64,000 nt of DNA from Galbula dea. Taxonomy: Eukaryota > Chordata > Aves > Piciformes > Galbulidae. Shown here one piece after another: positions 33,001 through 46,617 of the stretch. The stretch spans positions 1,924,340 to 1,988,339 of the forward strand of contig VWZX01004911.1 of NCBI GenBank assembly GCA_013399015.1. The letters are read 5' to 3'. A program made the position numbers and the translations under genes. Under the pieces are notes generated by a model. That model saw only the letters and a list, made by a program, of their open reading frames with translations, was not told the origin of the DNA and did not search any database. Each line of letters begins with the position of its first letter. Position 1 is the stretch's first letter.

Positions 33001-36000
33001 CATTCCCACAGCAGGTTTTGCTTCATGTCCAGGCATGATTGGCAGTTGCCTAAGCTTTGCTTTTAAATCATACAGCTTTGCCTCCTATTAAAAGATGATT
33101 AGAAAGGCTTTAGCAATTTAAAATATTAATAATGGATAACTCATTTCTGAGTAACAAGTGTTAATAATTGTGCTCCTTCTCTGGCAGGTTCTGCTCTGAG
33201 GTTATTGACTGTGACATTGCTGCTTGCCCTTCCCTTTAGACAGATCCAGAACCCTGCTGTGTGGGGTGCCATGGACACCCCCACTTCAGAGCTGGTCTTA
33301 ACCTTTGCAGAGTTAATGGCAATAAAGCTGGGAAGAGAAGAGCCACATCTGGGCCATCATCTTGAAGGCAGATGGTGAGGAAAGCACAGGCAGCACCCTG
33401 GGGTGCTCATGGGGAGGAAGCACTTGGCCTGCCCTTGTCTCCTGCTCCTGGAGATTTGTACTGATGTCTAAACCAAAGCTGCAGACAGGAAAAGCAGTGC
33501 CTGGTACAGCTTTGGGGGATGACAGCCAGGCCAGATTGGAGACACCACCAGCTGCTTTGAGATGTTGGCACTTTTCCTTCTCAGGAGCTCCAGGTTTCAG
33601 AAGGTCTCTGTGCTTGCACACAATGGTTTATCTTAAACTGTTTAAAGTTTATGGTTGCTCAGAAATGAAGATTTCTCTTGGCTTTTCTGGCTTGCTGCTC
33701 CTTTTTCTGGCTTGGTTTGTCATCACTAATCATTTTAGTGACAGCAGTGTTGATGGGGCTTGTAACATAACCACAAAATCTGTTACAGCTGGAGTGTGCT
33801 GGGCAAGGTCACCAGGGATGGAGTTTCTTTTGCTTTTTAAAGGCAGCCTGAAGAAATGGCAGTCAAACCCTCTTGTATTTGCAGGAGGCAAAAGCCAAAA
33901 ATAAAACCACAATAGCATCTATGTTTTCCAGTTGCAAGAGCTGTCTTCTACTCCTGTAATTACAGTCAGGTTTGATTTCTTCAAAGAAAAGAAAAAGGCT
34001 AGGGATCAGTCCACAGTGAGTTGGGAATTGGTTTGGATAGAATAGGAATCTACTTCTCTCTTTGTCAAATTTAACCAAAAGCAGAATCTGAGCTGAGGTT
34101 TAGAAGTTTTTCTGACTCAGTATTTGTCTGCTTCTGAATTTCCCACTGAGATCCAAACCTAGGTGTGAAAAAAAGTCAGGGAGAAATCCCTGAGATTCCT
34201 TTGTCCTACTCAGAACCAGAAAATTTGGGGACTTCCTTGGGAGGTTTCTGGGGAGACCAAAATGCTTTTTGTTATCACTGATGCCTTTTTTCTTTTTTTT
34301 TGCTTTGAGGTGTACAATTAGGCTGTAGAAAACACCACAAAGGTTTAGGTTATTTTTCCATACTGAGTCAGGCTGCCCCAAAGTGTGAATTCATTAATCA
34401 GGCTGTGTTCCTGCTCATGGCCAGCTTGAGGCTAGGCTTCAGCCAGCTCAGAGTGGAGCCTTATCTCATGAGCTTCCTGAGTCTGTAGAATTGAATGAAA
34501 GTCTCACCAGGAAAAAGTGGTTTGTTTTGCTTTTAGTTTGTTTTGTAAGAAAGCTGAGAATTTCCCTTCCCAGCCAAGTCTGCACTGACCACAGAGAAGC
34601 TCACAAGTTTTAGTGCTTCATATCCTCAGGCTCTCCAGGCTCCAGAAGTGCTAAATTCCTTTATTTTACTAAATAAATAGGTCTGTGTTTTCAGTCCTCC
34701 TGCTGAAATTGAGCATTAATTTGGAAAGAGGCTGTCAATACACTCTCTTGTGCTCAGTTGATTTGCTTCCCTTCCCCAGAGAGATTTTCTTTTTGGTAAA
34801 ACATTGGGAAAATGTTTAATCTCTATCAGACTTTCAAGCTTGGTTCCTTACCTTTAAACCTCAGGTGATGAGGGCACTTTCTGCTGTTATCTTCTTGTAA
34901 GAGGTCATCTGTTCCATCCACACTTAGTGATGGAGCTGAGAGGCAAGGAGGGAAAGTGACTTGCTGAAGGTCCAAGAAAGGCTGGGTGGCAGGAATGGCT
35001 CTGGCTTCTTGACTCTGGATTTTAGCAGGGAACTGGATCAAAACCATCCTCTCTAATGAAGTTTAGATTGTGTTGGAAAAATGCAACCACTGGATCTGCA
35101 ACCCCATCCTGGAGTGGAGTTGTGCTGCTGTTCAGCAGCCTTGGCCATCCCTGCTAGCACTGTCCTGTGTCCTCTCTGGGGCCAGATCATGGTTCCTGCC
35201 CTCCTAAGACTACAGAGACCTTGTTGACTGTGTAAAGGTCAGTAGGATGTTTACAGCACCAAGGTGATGCCCAAACCAAAACCTCATCTCTCTAGATAAA
35301 GATCCTGTAAAGGCAGAAAGTATTCTCTAGCAGAGACTTGCAGCACTCTTCCTGAAACAGTTTCAGGCTGAAAGGCACCAAAATTCCTCCACTGCAGAAC
35401 AGAAAGGGTTTGGTTTTTTTTTTGGGGGGGGAGGGGTGGTGAGAGGGAAGGAAAGACTAAATTTGGACAACACTTAATAACAAAGTTGCCTTAATTTAAC
35501 AACAGCTTTTATTAGATTGCACTTGTCCAAGGAGATTAATGGATGTTTTCCTTTGAAACTCTGGGAGTCTTTCCTAGGCACTGGGAAGAAGTAGGCTCCT
35601 TCAACTGCTCTGCTTCCTACAGGATTTACTGGTGAAAGATTTAATACAATTCAGCACAAACATTTTAACCTCTCCATCTAAAATGCTGAATTCAACTGTT
35701 TCCTGAATGTGTATAATTTAAAGGCTTGTGTTTTCCTGTGTCATGCTCCCTGAAGCATTTTATGTTGCCTTGCTCCTATTGACTCTTTTAAGAAAACACT
35801 GCCTAAGTATACAGCCACTTTCTGATAACTCAGATGTTTACTTTATGAATGAAGGAGGAAATTGAATACTCAAATAAAGTTATGCATCTAAGTGCCAGAA
35901 GCTAACTGCCCTCTTAAATTTGCTTGTCTTCTTGAAAGAGCCCTTTAAAGACAATTTATGACATCCAGAGCCTTGCTGGAGTGCTGAATTGGGATCTCCA

Positions 36001-39000
36001 GCCTCTGGGTTATAAATGGATGTTCTCAGCAGCCTTGCTGAAGCTTGGGCCAGGGATGCTTTTAGGGCAGGGACAAATGTGCTTTCAGGAGCTGCTGTGC
36101 ATCCCAGTGGTCTGGTGTGGGAGGCAAAGCATCAAGCTGCTGTGAGTGCTGCTGGTGTGATGGAGTTATCTAGTACAGGCAGAGCTACAAGTGGGTGTAG
36201 AGCAGAAGGAGGGTTTCTAGCATCATCTCACCACTGGCATGGTAAATTTTGATGTTAGGTTTAGATCTTACAACTTGGGGGTGTTGGTATGTGGCTGCCT
36301 GGGGGAGCAGTACCATGTGCTGGCCTGTTTCTCCCTCCTCTGCTTTGGGAAAACTGCAATCTGGTTTGGGTTTTGAGGTGTAACTCAGGGCAGCCCCTGG
36401 CTAACATTTGTCTCTGCAGTGTGTTAACACCTGAGGTAATTGCTTTTTTTTTTCCTTTAAAATAGTTGGCAAGCATGACTGAATTTGCCTCAAATTAAAA
36501 AAAAAAGCAGCAATTCCCCAGGGAATTAACCTTGCAGCCTCCCCAGGCTGTTTCTCCTCCCCTTTCCTTCTGAAGAGCTACTCCCAGGCTCCCATTCCAC
36601 CACACTAATGAAGCTCTACAGTAATGGGAATATGATTGTCATGTTAAATGTCCTTCCTTGAGCCAGAGTGACTATAGGATAATAAAGATGAAAAGGCACA
36701 TGTGGTGAGTTTGGGTCTGCCAGCCATGGGCAGGGCTGTGTAGGAAGCTTGGCATGTGCCAGGGTGCCAGAAGGACTCAGCTCCAGCCCTCCCTGCAGAG
36801 CATATGGCTTTAGTGCTCCTAAGCTCATCATTTGGCAGAGGGCTCCTCAGGTTCACATCCAAGTATAATGCTTTGCTTTTTTACTCACAAAAAGAGGAAA
36901 GGTTTCAGAGTCCCTTTGGGTCCTGTTGGCTGGGATTTGATTGCAGGATGAGGGAATAAGGTTCACTCTTGTGGGTGGGTCCCAGGTGGATGTGGAAGCT
37001 TGCTGCTGGTCTTCAGCTCTGTGCTCCTCAGCAAAGCTCTGCTATGCTCAGAGGAGAGAGTGACCATGAAAAGCTGCCTGCTGCTGTCCAACATTCTTGT
37101 CCAGAAACAGGGACATGGGCCAAATTCAGCTTCAGACAGTAACCTTTCAGCCAAGGACTGCTGTCACCTGCACCCTGAAGCCTGGGCAGTGGGTGCAGGT
37201 ATTATCCCTGAATGGATTATTTGGTGGGCAAAAAGTTTCTGCCAGTGCAAATCCACTCTGTTTAGATCCAGTTCAGTGAGTTCTTAGGATTTATTAGCCT
37301 CAGAATATTTGGGGTTTTTTCTCTTTAATATTCAGCTTCTGGTTTCATCTCAGCCTGTGCTTTAGAAAGCAGTCTGTTGTCCCCATGGGTGGGGGACAGT
37401 TGAGTCACACAGGTCCAGTGACTCAAGACAGAGCCTCAGAGGACTGCACCATTGATTTTTGGTATGCTAGGGTTGGGGGGATGAATCCAGCTGTGGCTCA
37501 GAGCTGTCCTGTAGGAGAATGAGCTCAGGAATGTGCCTACTGGGGACAAAGTTGCCTAGAACCCCACACTGCCCCCAAATAGGGGAGCAATGGGGCTTAC
37601 CCGTCCCCCTAGAGCCACTGTACATCAGAAGAAGGGAAACAACAGTCATTTGGGCTATGCTATATCCCCCTATGCTGTGGGGGAAGTGGATGTTAGCATA
37701 ATGAAGTGCAGGTAAATAGCACTCCCACACCTCCTGTGATTATTGCATTTAAAAGGTGAGGTCCTTGAAAAGTGGAATAACTGAGCAAGTGTGAGACAAA
37801 AACCAGGAATCCACATGAGCTTGTGGCCTTCAGTGTAGAGGAAAGGGCCAGATCTGAAGGGCAGGCTGATGGGGAGAGGCACTGATCTACATCCAACCTC
37901 CCCTTCAGCCCCACTGCATCTTCTCAGAGCTTTCCCTATTTCCCATCATCTTTTGTACTGTAACCTTGGGAAGCTTTTGGACTGTGACGGCAACGTGGAG
38001 AGATCCAGCTATTCCTCCATCCACTTTGCAGAAGGGTAGTGGCTGAGAAGGAAAGGACCCAGACCTTCCTCTCTTCTCCCAAAGTCAAAACCACCCATGT
38101 TGGAGAACAAGTCTGTGCTGGGGGGTTATGTGACAGGTGAAGGCAGACCTGTGAGTCAGGCAGAGGTCACTCACAAGGTCCAATCTCTCCCCCAGCACAG
38201 GCTGCACCACCAGCAGAAAGCCTATCACACACTAATATTGGATTATGATCCTGAGACTCCACAATGTCACACTGATAAGGGGAAGGTTTTTTTTTCCCCC
38301 TGCACAAGCCTGGTTCATTTTGACACGTAGGTATGTCAAGTGAAGGGAATATTTTCCTTTCTGCATCAGATGCCAACTTTGCTGAGGTCAGGCACAGGAG
38401 GGTGTTTGTGAATGCCAGGGCTGGCAAAGAAGGTGGCTGTGGGGTACAGGGTGCTTCAGAGGCTGTGGGGAAGGGAAGGTGCTAGGTGGGCAGCCTGTGA
38501 TGGCAATGGGATGCTGTGGGTCAAGAAGTGGTGAAGGGAAGTCTGATGTTCATGAGCTGTGCTGGCAGAGCTGCCTGCCATTGAATTTCAGAGGTTACTG
38601 CAGTATGGCAAGGACAGCTAAATCATGAATAGGGACCAGTTTTCCCATGCTTATCCAGGCAGTGTTTCTGGAATAGGCTAGGACACCTTCCCTCTGACTC
38701 GCTGAGCTCCTCCTGACGCAAGCAAGAGCTTTGCACAACCTGTGGGGGTATCTCACATCTCCAATTACACCAGCCAGCAGTGGCCAACCTGCAGTGCTTC
38801 AAAGGCAGAGCTGGACCACGAGGTCATGGTGGAAACTGTTTGTTTCACTGAATGAATGAGAAAAAGACTTTTTGTAATCCCAGATAAAAACTTCCACCAG
38901 AAACTGATGTGGCTGAGGCAGAAATACACTAGGGCATGAAAAACTTAATGCTGCCTTCACCTGCTTATAAAGTGCACCCCCCAAAACCAAGTCATCTGCG

Positions 39001-40854
39001 AGGCAAGAGAGGTGGGAGTCATCTGAAGGAGGAAAACACAGTGCCAAAATGCAGCTCTGCATTGGGAAACTCCATTGTCTGGGCTGGTTCCCACAAAGGG
39101 GATGCAATCACCTTCTCTCTCCCTCCAAACCCAAGGGTCCCTGGGGGAGAAGGTAAAGTGGTGCTTGAGGAAGTGCACCAGCTTCCCTTGAGCTGAGCTC
39201 TAATTAGTGAATTAGCACACAGAAATGCATCACAGCTTGAATTCCCTGCTCACTTCCTACCAAAAAACCCTCTGCCAGGTCCATGTGTATCCAAGTCAAT
39301 GCTACACACCAAAATGTCAAAGTGGACAATAGCAACTAAAAATAGGCAAAGACAGGAATTTGCCTATCATATTTTGAAACTTGGAGGATGGCAAAACTAT
39401 ATATAGTCAATACAGAAACCTGGGTTTAGTTGCTGAAATGAAGAAAACAAGAAGTGTGGCTGTTCAGCTAGTTAACTGCTTTGAGGGAGGTTTAATTTCA
39501 AAGCCAATCAAACTTTTGGGACACTGCACCTTTCTGTACCTACCCAGGGGCCATACACCATGTATGAGCTTCCCAAGGATGCTGCAGGGCAGGTATGGAT
39601 TGTGTGATAAAGTCAGTGGTTGTCAGTGCAGGATTTTACCCCGTTCTTCTGTTTGCTATTTAGCCAAGTCAAGGAGAGGGGTGGAGGACAGGGCTCTGGT
39701 TGCAGAGGCAGTTTGGAAGCAGAATCATGCAGCAATCACTGCCTGGCTTTTCTGGACTGTGGAGCAACATGTAAGGTAGCTTTTGACTTCATCTTCTGCT
39801 CTCCAGTTTATGCTGGAAAGCAGCTGTCTACCCTGCTCCTCAGAGGGACAGGGAGATGTGAACAAGCCAAGGCTGCTGCTCCCTCTGCTGACTCCAGCCA
39901 AGAGTGAAACGCTCAGCCCAGTGCCAGCTTTGGGCTTGGGTCCTCACTGGTACCTGTGCCCAACCCCACCACAAGCATCTCCAAGGGTGGAAACCCTCCA
40001 CCAAAAGAGCTGCTTTGGTAAATCTCCAAAAGAGCAGTTTTGCCTTACATCAGAAGTCATGAACAAACAGGAAGCAGGGGATTGAGCAACTGTTCCTTTT
40101 TTCATGGATCTCTATGACAAACTAGATGAATTTTACTAAAGAATATCTTGATGATAAAACTTTCAGTTAGACTCCAGCCTTGAATCAAAGAAAACTTTGC
40201 AGTTGAATGTAATGGGAACAAGTTCAAGTCTGTAATCTGCAACTAGAGCTCTTTGCTTCTTTTTTTTTTTCCCCCTGGCAGATCCCTTTAATCCTTTAGC
40301 AACCAAGTGTGTTTTCTAAAGAGGTATTCTGTATGTCCCAGGGGGATAAAATCACAATGGGAGAGAAGTGCTGCTTATAAACTGTGAGCAACTGCAATCT
40401 GCCTCCAGCTCTGCTGGTTAACACCCTGTGGATATTTGCTTCTCAGAGATTAGAGGAACAAAGCAAGAGGAGAGCAGTGTTCCATTATGGCAGAGCATAT
40501 AATATTGTGATTATTACTCATGCCCTCCCATCTAATTAATCATTTGGTGTGTTATTGGAAGGCAAACAGGGCCTTTGCTTCATTATCGCTTATACATACA
40601 GAGAACTGGAGTCACTTCAGTGCTGTCAGACTTGCTTAATCCCTGCCTGGGTTTTGTACATGTCTGGGTATCTGAATCATGTACATGGCAAATGATCTAC
40701 TAATATGTTTGCTCCACCAGTTTGTTCATATGGAGCCAAATATATGAAAGCATTCAAACTCCGGAAAGTGCAGATAGGGCCCTAATGGATTTGACAAAGG
40801 CACCTAATGGGAAAGGTTGGGGATGGAAAAAAAAAGGGTTGCTGACTAAATGCT

Positions 40855-40912
40855 TTCTTTTTTTTCCTTTTTTTCCTTTCCTTTTTTTTTTTTTTTTTTT
40901 TTTTTGTCCTTT
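40855..40912. repeat. Poly(T)/pyrimidine tract
   Basis: Interrupted T runs ending in about 24 uninterrupted T residues. It lies about 110 bp 5' of a CR1 fragment. Confidence 0.9.
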
Positions 40913-41021
40913 TAAAGTATTTTGTTTGTATTTCTTTTGTTATTTGTATTTTAGCCTGCCTGACGTTTTGTACTGGGTGGCAGGGAGAAAATAAAAGGGG
41001 ATGAGGAAAATGCTGAACCTG

Positions 41022-41262
41022 GATGAAAACAGAGTTAGGGAGCATTTGGATCTTAGGGAAAGGTTCTTTAACCAGAGAGTGGTGGAGCATTGGAACAGGC
41101 TCCCCAGGGAGGTAGTCATGGCATCAACTCTCATGGAGTTTAAGAAGCACTTGGTCAATGCGCTTAGACATGCAGTGTGACTTTGGGGTTGTCCTGTGCC
41201 TAACTAGGAGTTGGACTTGATGATCCTTGTGTGTTCCTTCCAACTCAGGATATTCTGGGAGC
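41022..41262 (+). mobile_element. CR1 LINE 3' fragment
   Basis: It contains GAGAGTGGTGGAGCATTGGA, CAGGCTCCCCAGGGAGGTAG and TTGGACTTGATGATCCTTGT. The text is shared almost word for word with the copy at 43.7-44.1 kb, so the two belong to one subfamily. Confidence 0.9.
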
Positions 41263-42393
41263 AAACATGCCAATTGACTCGTAGAGTGGAGGAAAAGAGT
41301 GATTGCTGAAGATGGGTGTTTTGTGGTACCCCAGAATGGGAGACAGACTGTGAGCTGCAGCTCAGTCTGTTACCAGAGTTGCTGTGATGCTGCTGAAGTG
41401 CTAGAGTAAATCCCAGTAGCTACAAGGTGCAGTTTTCCTTGCCCCGTCAGGGAGCTGCTCTCCTGGCAGCCTTTCTTACCTTGTCACTCTGCAAAGCTGG
41501 GCCATGAGTTTTCAAACTTAAAGCATCTCTGTATCCTTTTCTTCTCTGTTCATCTGTACAAGCAGAGAGTTTGTTTTCAGGCTCCTCACTTGGAAGACTT
41601 CACATTAAGACCGTAACGCTTTGATTACAAGTGATATAAAATGCAGTTTGTTTTATTTCCTAATTAATGACAGTCCATAAGGCAACAATAAACTCAATGG
41701 CTTCCAACAGCTTTTTATATTCACTCAGAGGCATTTTCAGAAACATAACTCCTGTACCCAGCAAAATCCTTCCTTGACCAGATGTAGAAGGAAAGCACTT
41801 TTATTGCCTTCATGATAATATCACTGAGGAGGAAACAAGCTATAAACATAAAAAAAGCCAACCCAAAACCCACACTGAATTTGAGAGTTGCTAAACTGAA
41901 AGATACAGAAACAAATACAGATAATAAGGCCTTTCACTGATACTGGTGTCCTGTGTAAATAGTGCAGATATGTTGGATAAGTCCCTCTGCAACCAGGCTC
42001 ATTAGAACCACGTACATCAGCCCAGAGCAATTACTTTGATTGTTCCCCAGCTGCTTTGCACAATAAATGTCTGCAGACCCACCAAGGTTGCAGCCATTTT
42101 GCTCACCACATGTCCTTGTAGATCTGTGTCCATACTGAAAACAGGCAAATGTCAATGTGTTTCCCACTCAGGATCTTGGGCTTGTTGCTTTATGCACCAG
42201 CTTTCAGAAGAAGCACTAGCCCAGGACAGTAGATTAAGCAAAGCTGTTCAAACAAGTAGAGAATGAAGCACCTAATTCCATAAGGAAAGAGTATGGCCAA
42301 GGAATGTATTAACCCATGGCTGTCTGGCACCTAGATCTTCTCCTGGGTTTCCATCTGCAAAGGGGTGAGGTGTTCCTGAGTTGCAATGAAATC

Positions 42394-42495
42394 CATAGCA
42401 TCATAGAATATCTTGAGCTGGAAGGGACCTGTGAAGGTCATCTTGTCCAACCTCCCTGGAGTCAGCAAGGACATCTTCAAATAGATCAGGTAGAC
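42394..42495 (-). mobile_element. CR1 LINE 3' end, short minus-strand fragment
   Basis: It begins CATAGCATCATAGAATATC and continues GAGCTGGAAGGGACCTGTGA, the reverse complement of the CR1 terminus. Only about 100 bp remain. Confidence 0.85.
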
Positions 42496-43630
42496 ATTGA
42501 CTCTCTAAATGTCAAACCTGTTCACAAAAGAGCCTAATTCAGACTTTTTTCTTGAAATTAAAGGTGGTGGACTTCTTTACACATTGACACTCCAAGAACT
42601 CAGCAGCAGGTTTTCAGAGACAGGACATATCTATGTCTCCTTGAAGCATGGTGATGAAGGTGTGAATGCCATATTCTGTTCTGGAACTCCAGATTGGAGA
42701 GTTGTATGCATCCATGGTGTAACATGGGCATCAGGAGCTCAGCAGGAAGCACCTAATAAGTGCAAAATTCTGTCTTGTACCACCCAGACACAACAGGAGG
42801 AGGGAAAAAATGGAGCCAGGGAAGATTCTGAGGGTTTAGATGAAAGACATCCTGGTGGGTGGCTCAGATCCACCAGCTGTTGTTTATTGCTTAGCATCAG
42901 GTCATAGCCTGGGTGGTAAAGAGCTAATAAACAACCAGCAGCATTTTGAGACATTTCAGAGGTGACAGTTGTTAAGTGAAGGATCACCTTCAGCAGCCTC
43001 TTGGGCTGGCATGGTGGCCTAGGAGAAAAGTTGCTATCAACTTCTCAGAAACACCCAGGGTCTCCTCCTCAAGTGGTGTCCCTGGGGAGCAAGAGCTCCC
43101 TTGTGTGTGAAAAACAGCAGGGCAGGATGTGTATCTCATTTAAATAAGTATAAAATTCAGGTGTTGGTCATGCAAACAGCTTTATTAAAGGAAAAGGCAG
43201 TCAGAGGGAAATCACACACACTGAGGACACTTTTGGCTTTGTAGTCTGAAGGTAAACAGGTGGGCAGATGACATCCAACAAGCAGAAAGACTAAAGGTTT
43301 CTCAGAGCCATAAAATATCATGGTACTATGGGGAAGGAAGGGCAGTGAGAGCCAAGATTGGGCAAGGCAGAAGAGGTTTGGGTATTGATGTTCCTAAGTG
43401 ACAATAACCCCCACTGCCCTTCTCTGGGTGTTGCAAGTTTCTTCTCAATGCAAGATGGACAAAGCCAGTCCAAAGCCTTTCTCTAGCAGCAGCAGAGTGG
43501 TTGCTGAATGTCCAGCTTCTGAAGGCAAGTCTCTCTTCATCATGACCACCCTAGTGTGGCAATGGACAGAAGGACATCTCCTGTGGCAAGACTGGAAAAT
43601 GAGAGCCCCAGGAACTGGAAAGCATAATTG

Positions 43631-43666
43631 TGTATATACATATATATATATATAGAGAGAGAGAGG
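43631..43666. repeat. (TA)n(GA)n microsatellite
   Basis: Alternating TA followed by GA units, directly abutting the 5' edge of a CR1 copy. Confidence 0.9.
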
Positions 43667-44070
43667 GACCTATGAGGACAGGCTGAAATCACTTGGTCTG
43701 TTCAGCCTAGAAAAGAGGAGACTGAGAGGAGACCTCATGGCAGTTTACAGCTTCCTCACCAGAGATGAAGGAGGGGCAGGTGCTGATCTCTTTGGTGACC
43801 AGTGACAGGTCCCAGGGGAATGACATGAAGCTGAGTCAGAGGAGCTTCAGGTTGGATATTAGGAAAGGTTCTTCCCCCAGAGAGTGGTGGAGCATTGGAA
43901 CAGGCTCCCCAAGGATGTAACCATGGCACCAACTCTTCTGGAATTCAAGCAGCAGTTGGACAATGCTCTTAGACACATGGGGTGACTTTGGGGTTGTCCT
44001 CTGCCTAACTAGGAGTTGGACTTGATGATCCTTGTGGGTCCTTCTGACTCAGGATATTCTATGATATATG
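43664..44070 (+). mobile_element. CR1 LINE 3' fragment (about 400 bp)
   Basis: It starts near GGGACCTATGAGGACAGGCTG, includes CTTGGTCTGTTCAGCCTAGA and GGTTGGATATTAGGAAAGGT, and ends GATATTCTATGATAT. Same subfamily as the copy at 41.0 kb. Confidence 0.93.
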
Positions 44071-46220
44071 GAGCAAATGGAAGGGGCAGCAAAGAGACAT
44101 CTAGCACGTGCTGGGATCCTCTTCCTTTGCCACAGTGCCATCCCCACCAATGAATCAGAACGTGTATTTGCTTAAGAGAGTTAATCTTTATGAAGAGCCC
44201 CAGAATGCCCTTCAGCTGGTGTACAACCTGGTTCAAAGGTTTTCAAGAAAAACAACATACCATAAACCAAAGGGCAAGACTAATTGGAAGCAATGTAATT
44301 CCTCTGAAAACAGCAATAGTGCTCGGGGGGTTAATAGCCGGAAATTAAATTTCATGTATGTTGGCATAAGCCATCATAAAGCACCAGGTGAATAAGGAGC
44401 ACAGGCAATAAGGGCCAGGGTTCAAAGCACACACACAATCCCTGTCCAACAGCAACCCCTATTCCTTGCTCCAAGTCAATATTCCCAAAGGATTAAATCT
44501 TCAGTCTTGATCTTTCTGGTTGAAGGAAGCGGTTTGCGCGATGTTGATCCTCTTGCTGCTTTGGTGGTGCCATAAGGAAGGGCAGAAATTCAGCTGTCCC
44601 CAGCAGCAGTGTGGCTCTGCTCATGTCCTGGCATGTGGAGCTAGGGCAGCAGCAAAGGGGTTTGCTGTTCCCTAATCCAGTGCTCACAGGTCACTGGTGC
44701 TTTGGATGCTGTTGCCTCCAGTGCTGGGATGCAAATGAAAGAGTAGGTTTCTCAAATGAAGAGAGTTTCAATGTTCAAATGTCAGGAAACAGAGAGCAGG
44801 TACAAAGCCCTGCTGGGACAGAGTGTGCTGATGGTGGCATTGCCTGAAATGGAAACTCAGCTAATATTTGGACTGCAGGGCGTGTGTCTCTTATAAGGAA
44901 ATGGCTTAATCTGGAAAAGGAGGCAGAAACACAAGGTCAGATCCTCTCTCCTCTGCCCTCGTTTCCTCTTCTGCCTGCCCAGAAACTGCAGAGGAGTCAA
45001 GAGGCTGATGTCTCTCAGATCCATCCCCAGGATGTCTCTCACCAGGGGGAACCCCCAACCCAGGATGTACTGGCAACTGTGAGGGGTGGGCACTAGGCAG
45101 AGATGCTAGAGCCCCTCTAGTTTGGTGACATCTTGCAGGTAGTAGTGTCCTGAGATGGATTCTGCCCAGAAGTTGTCCTTATCCTGAACCATATAATGAA
45201 GTCATCTACTGGTCAAACCAGCCTGACCACAGCAGTTAGTTGGAGATACCATCATGGACCATCAGCTTCCCTGGGAGCTCTGCTGTGAATAAACAGAGAT
45301 GTGACTTCAGGTATTTATTGTCTCTGTGATGGCAATCCCTCCACCTCTGCTTCTTAACACCCTTGAGACATGTTTGCTGCTACTTGCTTTATTTCCAGCT
45401 GTTGATGGGTAAGATGAAGGGTGAGGTAGCCTGAAAGCCAACATACACTTGGGTAAGAGAAAATCCTCTCTATCTACAGCATGGGCAGCAGAAAGGTTGG
45501 TGACAACCAAGTGACCCAGAGGAGGGACAGCTCTTTGTGGCTGCAAACCATGAGCTCTGCTCATTACAAGCTGCTGCAGCTCAGGGTCTCTTTTATTTTT
45601 GCCTGTTGCTGTGTTTGTGAGACTTTTTGTCTGTAGGCCTCTCTCCCACTGAACCCATCCATCACTAGTGCTGACAGAGGTTCCTGCTGCCCAAAACAGC
45701 CAGGAAGACTTGGTGGAGCCAGAACCTCAGGGGTCAAGTCCAGGTTGTCATGTCTGAGGGAATGCTGCTCAGGATATGCGCAGCCCAGCATCATGTTTGG
45801 AAGGCAGCAGAGGACCGAGAGGGAGGAGAAGGAAGGATAGGATGTAATCTTTCATCCTGTGAGCAAGCATGTGGGATGGGAAGATTTCATTTTGCTGCTG
45901 CCTGGGGTCTGGCCCTGAGTGGGTGGAGGAAGGGAGTCCCCAGCCTGGGCAGAGAACAGCCACTGGCACTGCTCTCCTGAGGACCTGCTCACTATTTTTG
46001 GCTGCAGGAAAAACAGAGAGGCAAAAAAAAATAATGTTGAGGATATTGTGCTGAACTCAGTGGTGTTTCTTGTGTGGATGAAGAAATAGAAGATTCTAAG
46101 GCACAAATGTGCCCTGGTCATGGTCCAGTGTGGATGTGTGAGCTGAGGAGGAAAGCTGTACATGTGGATAGCACTGATGGACACAGGTATGAGCTCAGGG
46201 TATCCCACTGCAGCTGCCTC
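44071..46220. other. Intergenic stretch, nothing recognised
   Basis: Unique sequence between two CR1 copies. No splice-consistent reading frame, RNA gene or repeat family was identified. Confidence 0.5.
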
Positions 46221-46224
46221 CCAC

Positions 46225-46617
46225 CTCTCCTATGCAGAAAGTCTGAGGGACTTGGGATTGTTCAGCCTGAAGAAAAGAAGGCTCCAGGGAGACCTTGCAC
46301 TCTCAGTACACAAAGAAAGATGAGGACAATCTTTTTAGCAGAGTTTGTTTTGACAGGACCAAGGGGTGATGGATTTAAACCAAGAGGGGAGATTTAAACT
46401 AGATAGAAGGAAGAAATGTTTTACAGAGAGGCTGGTGAGACACTGGCTCAGGTTGCCCAGAGAGGTGGGAGATGTCCTATGCCTGGAACCATTCCAGCTC
46501 AGGTTGCTTGGGGCTGTGAGCAACCTGATCTGGCTGCAGATGTCCCTGCTGACTGCAGGTGGGTTGGACTAGATGACCTTGAAAGGTCCCTTCCAACCAA
46601 AACCATTCTATGATTCT
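46225..46617 (+). mobile_element. CR1 LINE 3' fragment (about 390 bp)
   Basis: It runs from GGGATTGTTCAGCCTGAAGA through AGATTTAAACTAGATAGAAG and GTTGGACTAGATGACCTTGA to the terminus CCATTCTATGATTCT. The 3' end is intact. Confidence 0.93.

Larger units (their letters stand above)
26900..41020. other. Downstream intergenic DNA without CR1, no gene recognised
   Basis: About 14 kb of unique sequence after GATA5. Open frames up to 180 codons (33362-33904 +) lack recognisable domains or consistent splice structure. No RNA gene was seen. A poly(T) tract at 40855-40912 closes the stretch. Some AT-rich, low-repeat parts, for example 40,480-40,760, could be conserved non-coding DNA, but I cannot test that here. 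Confidence 0.6.

Noticed and set aside
33362..33904. 180-codon open frame downstream of GATA5
   Set aside because: No domain, no promoter or splice support, and a mixed composition typical of random sequence.
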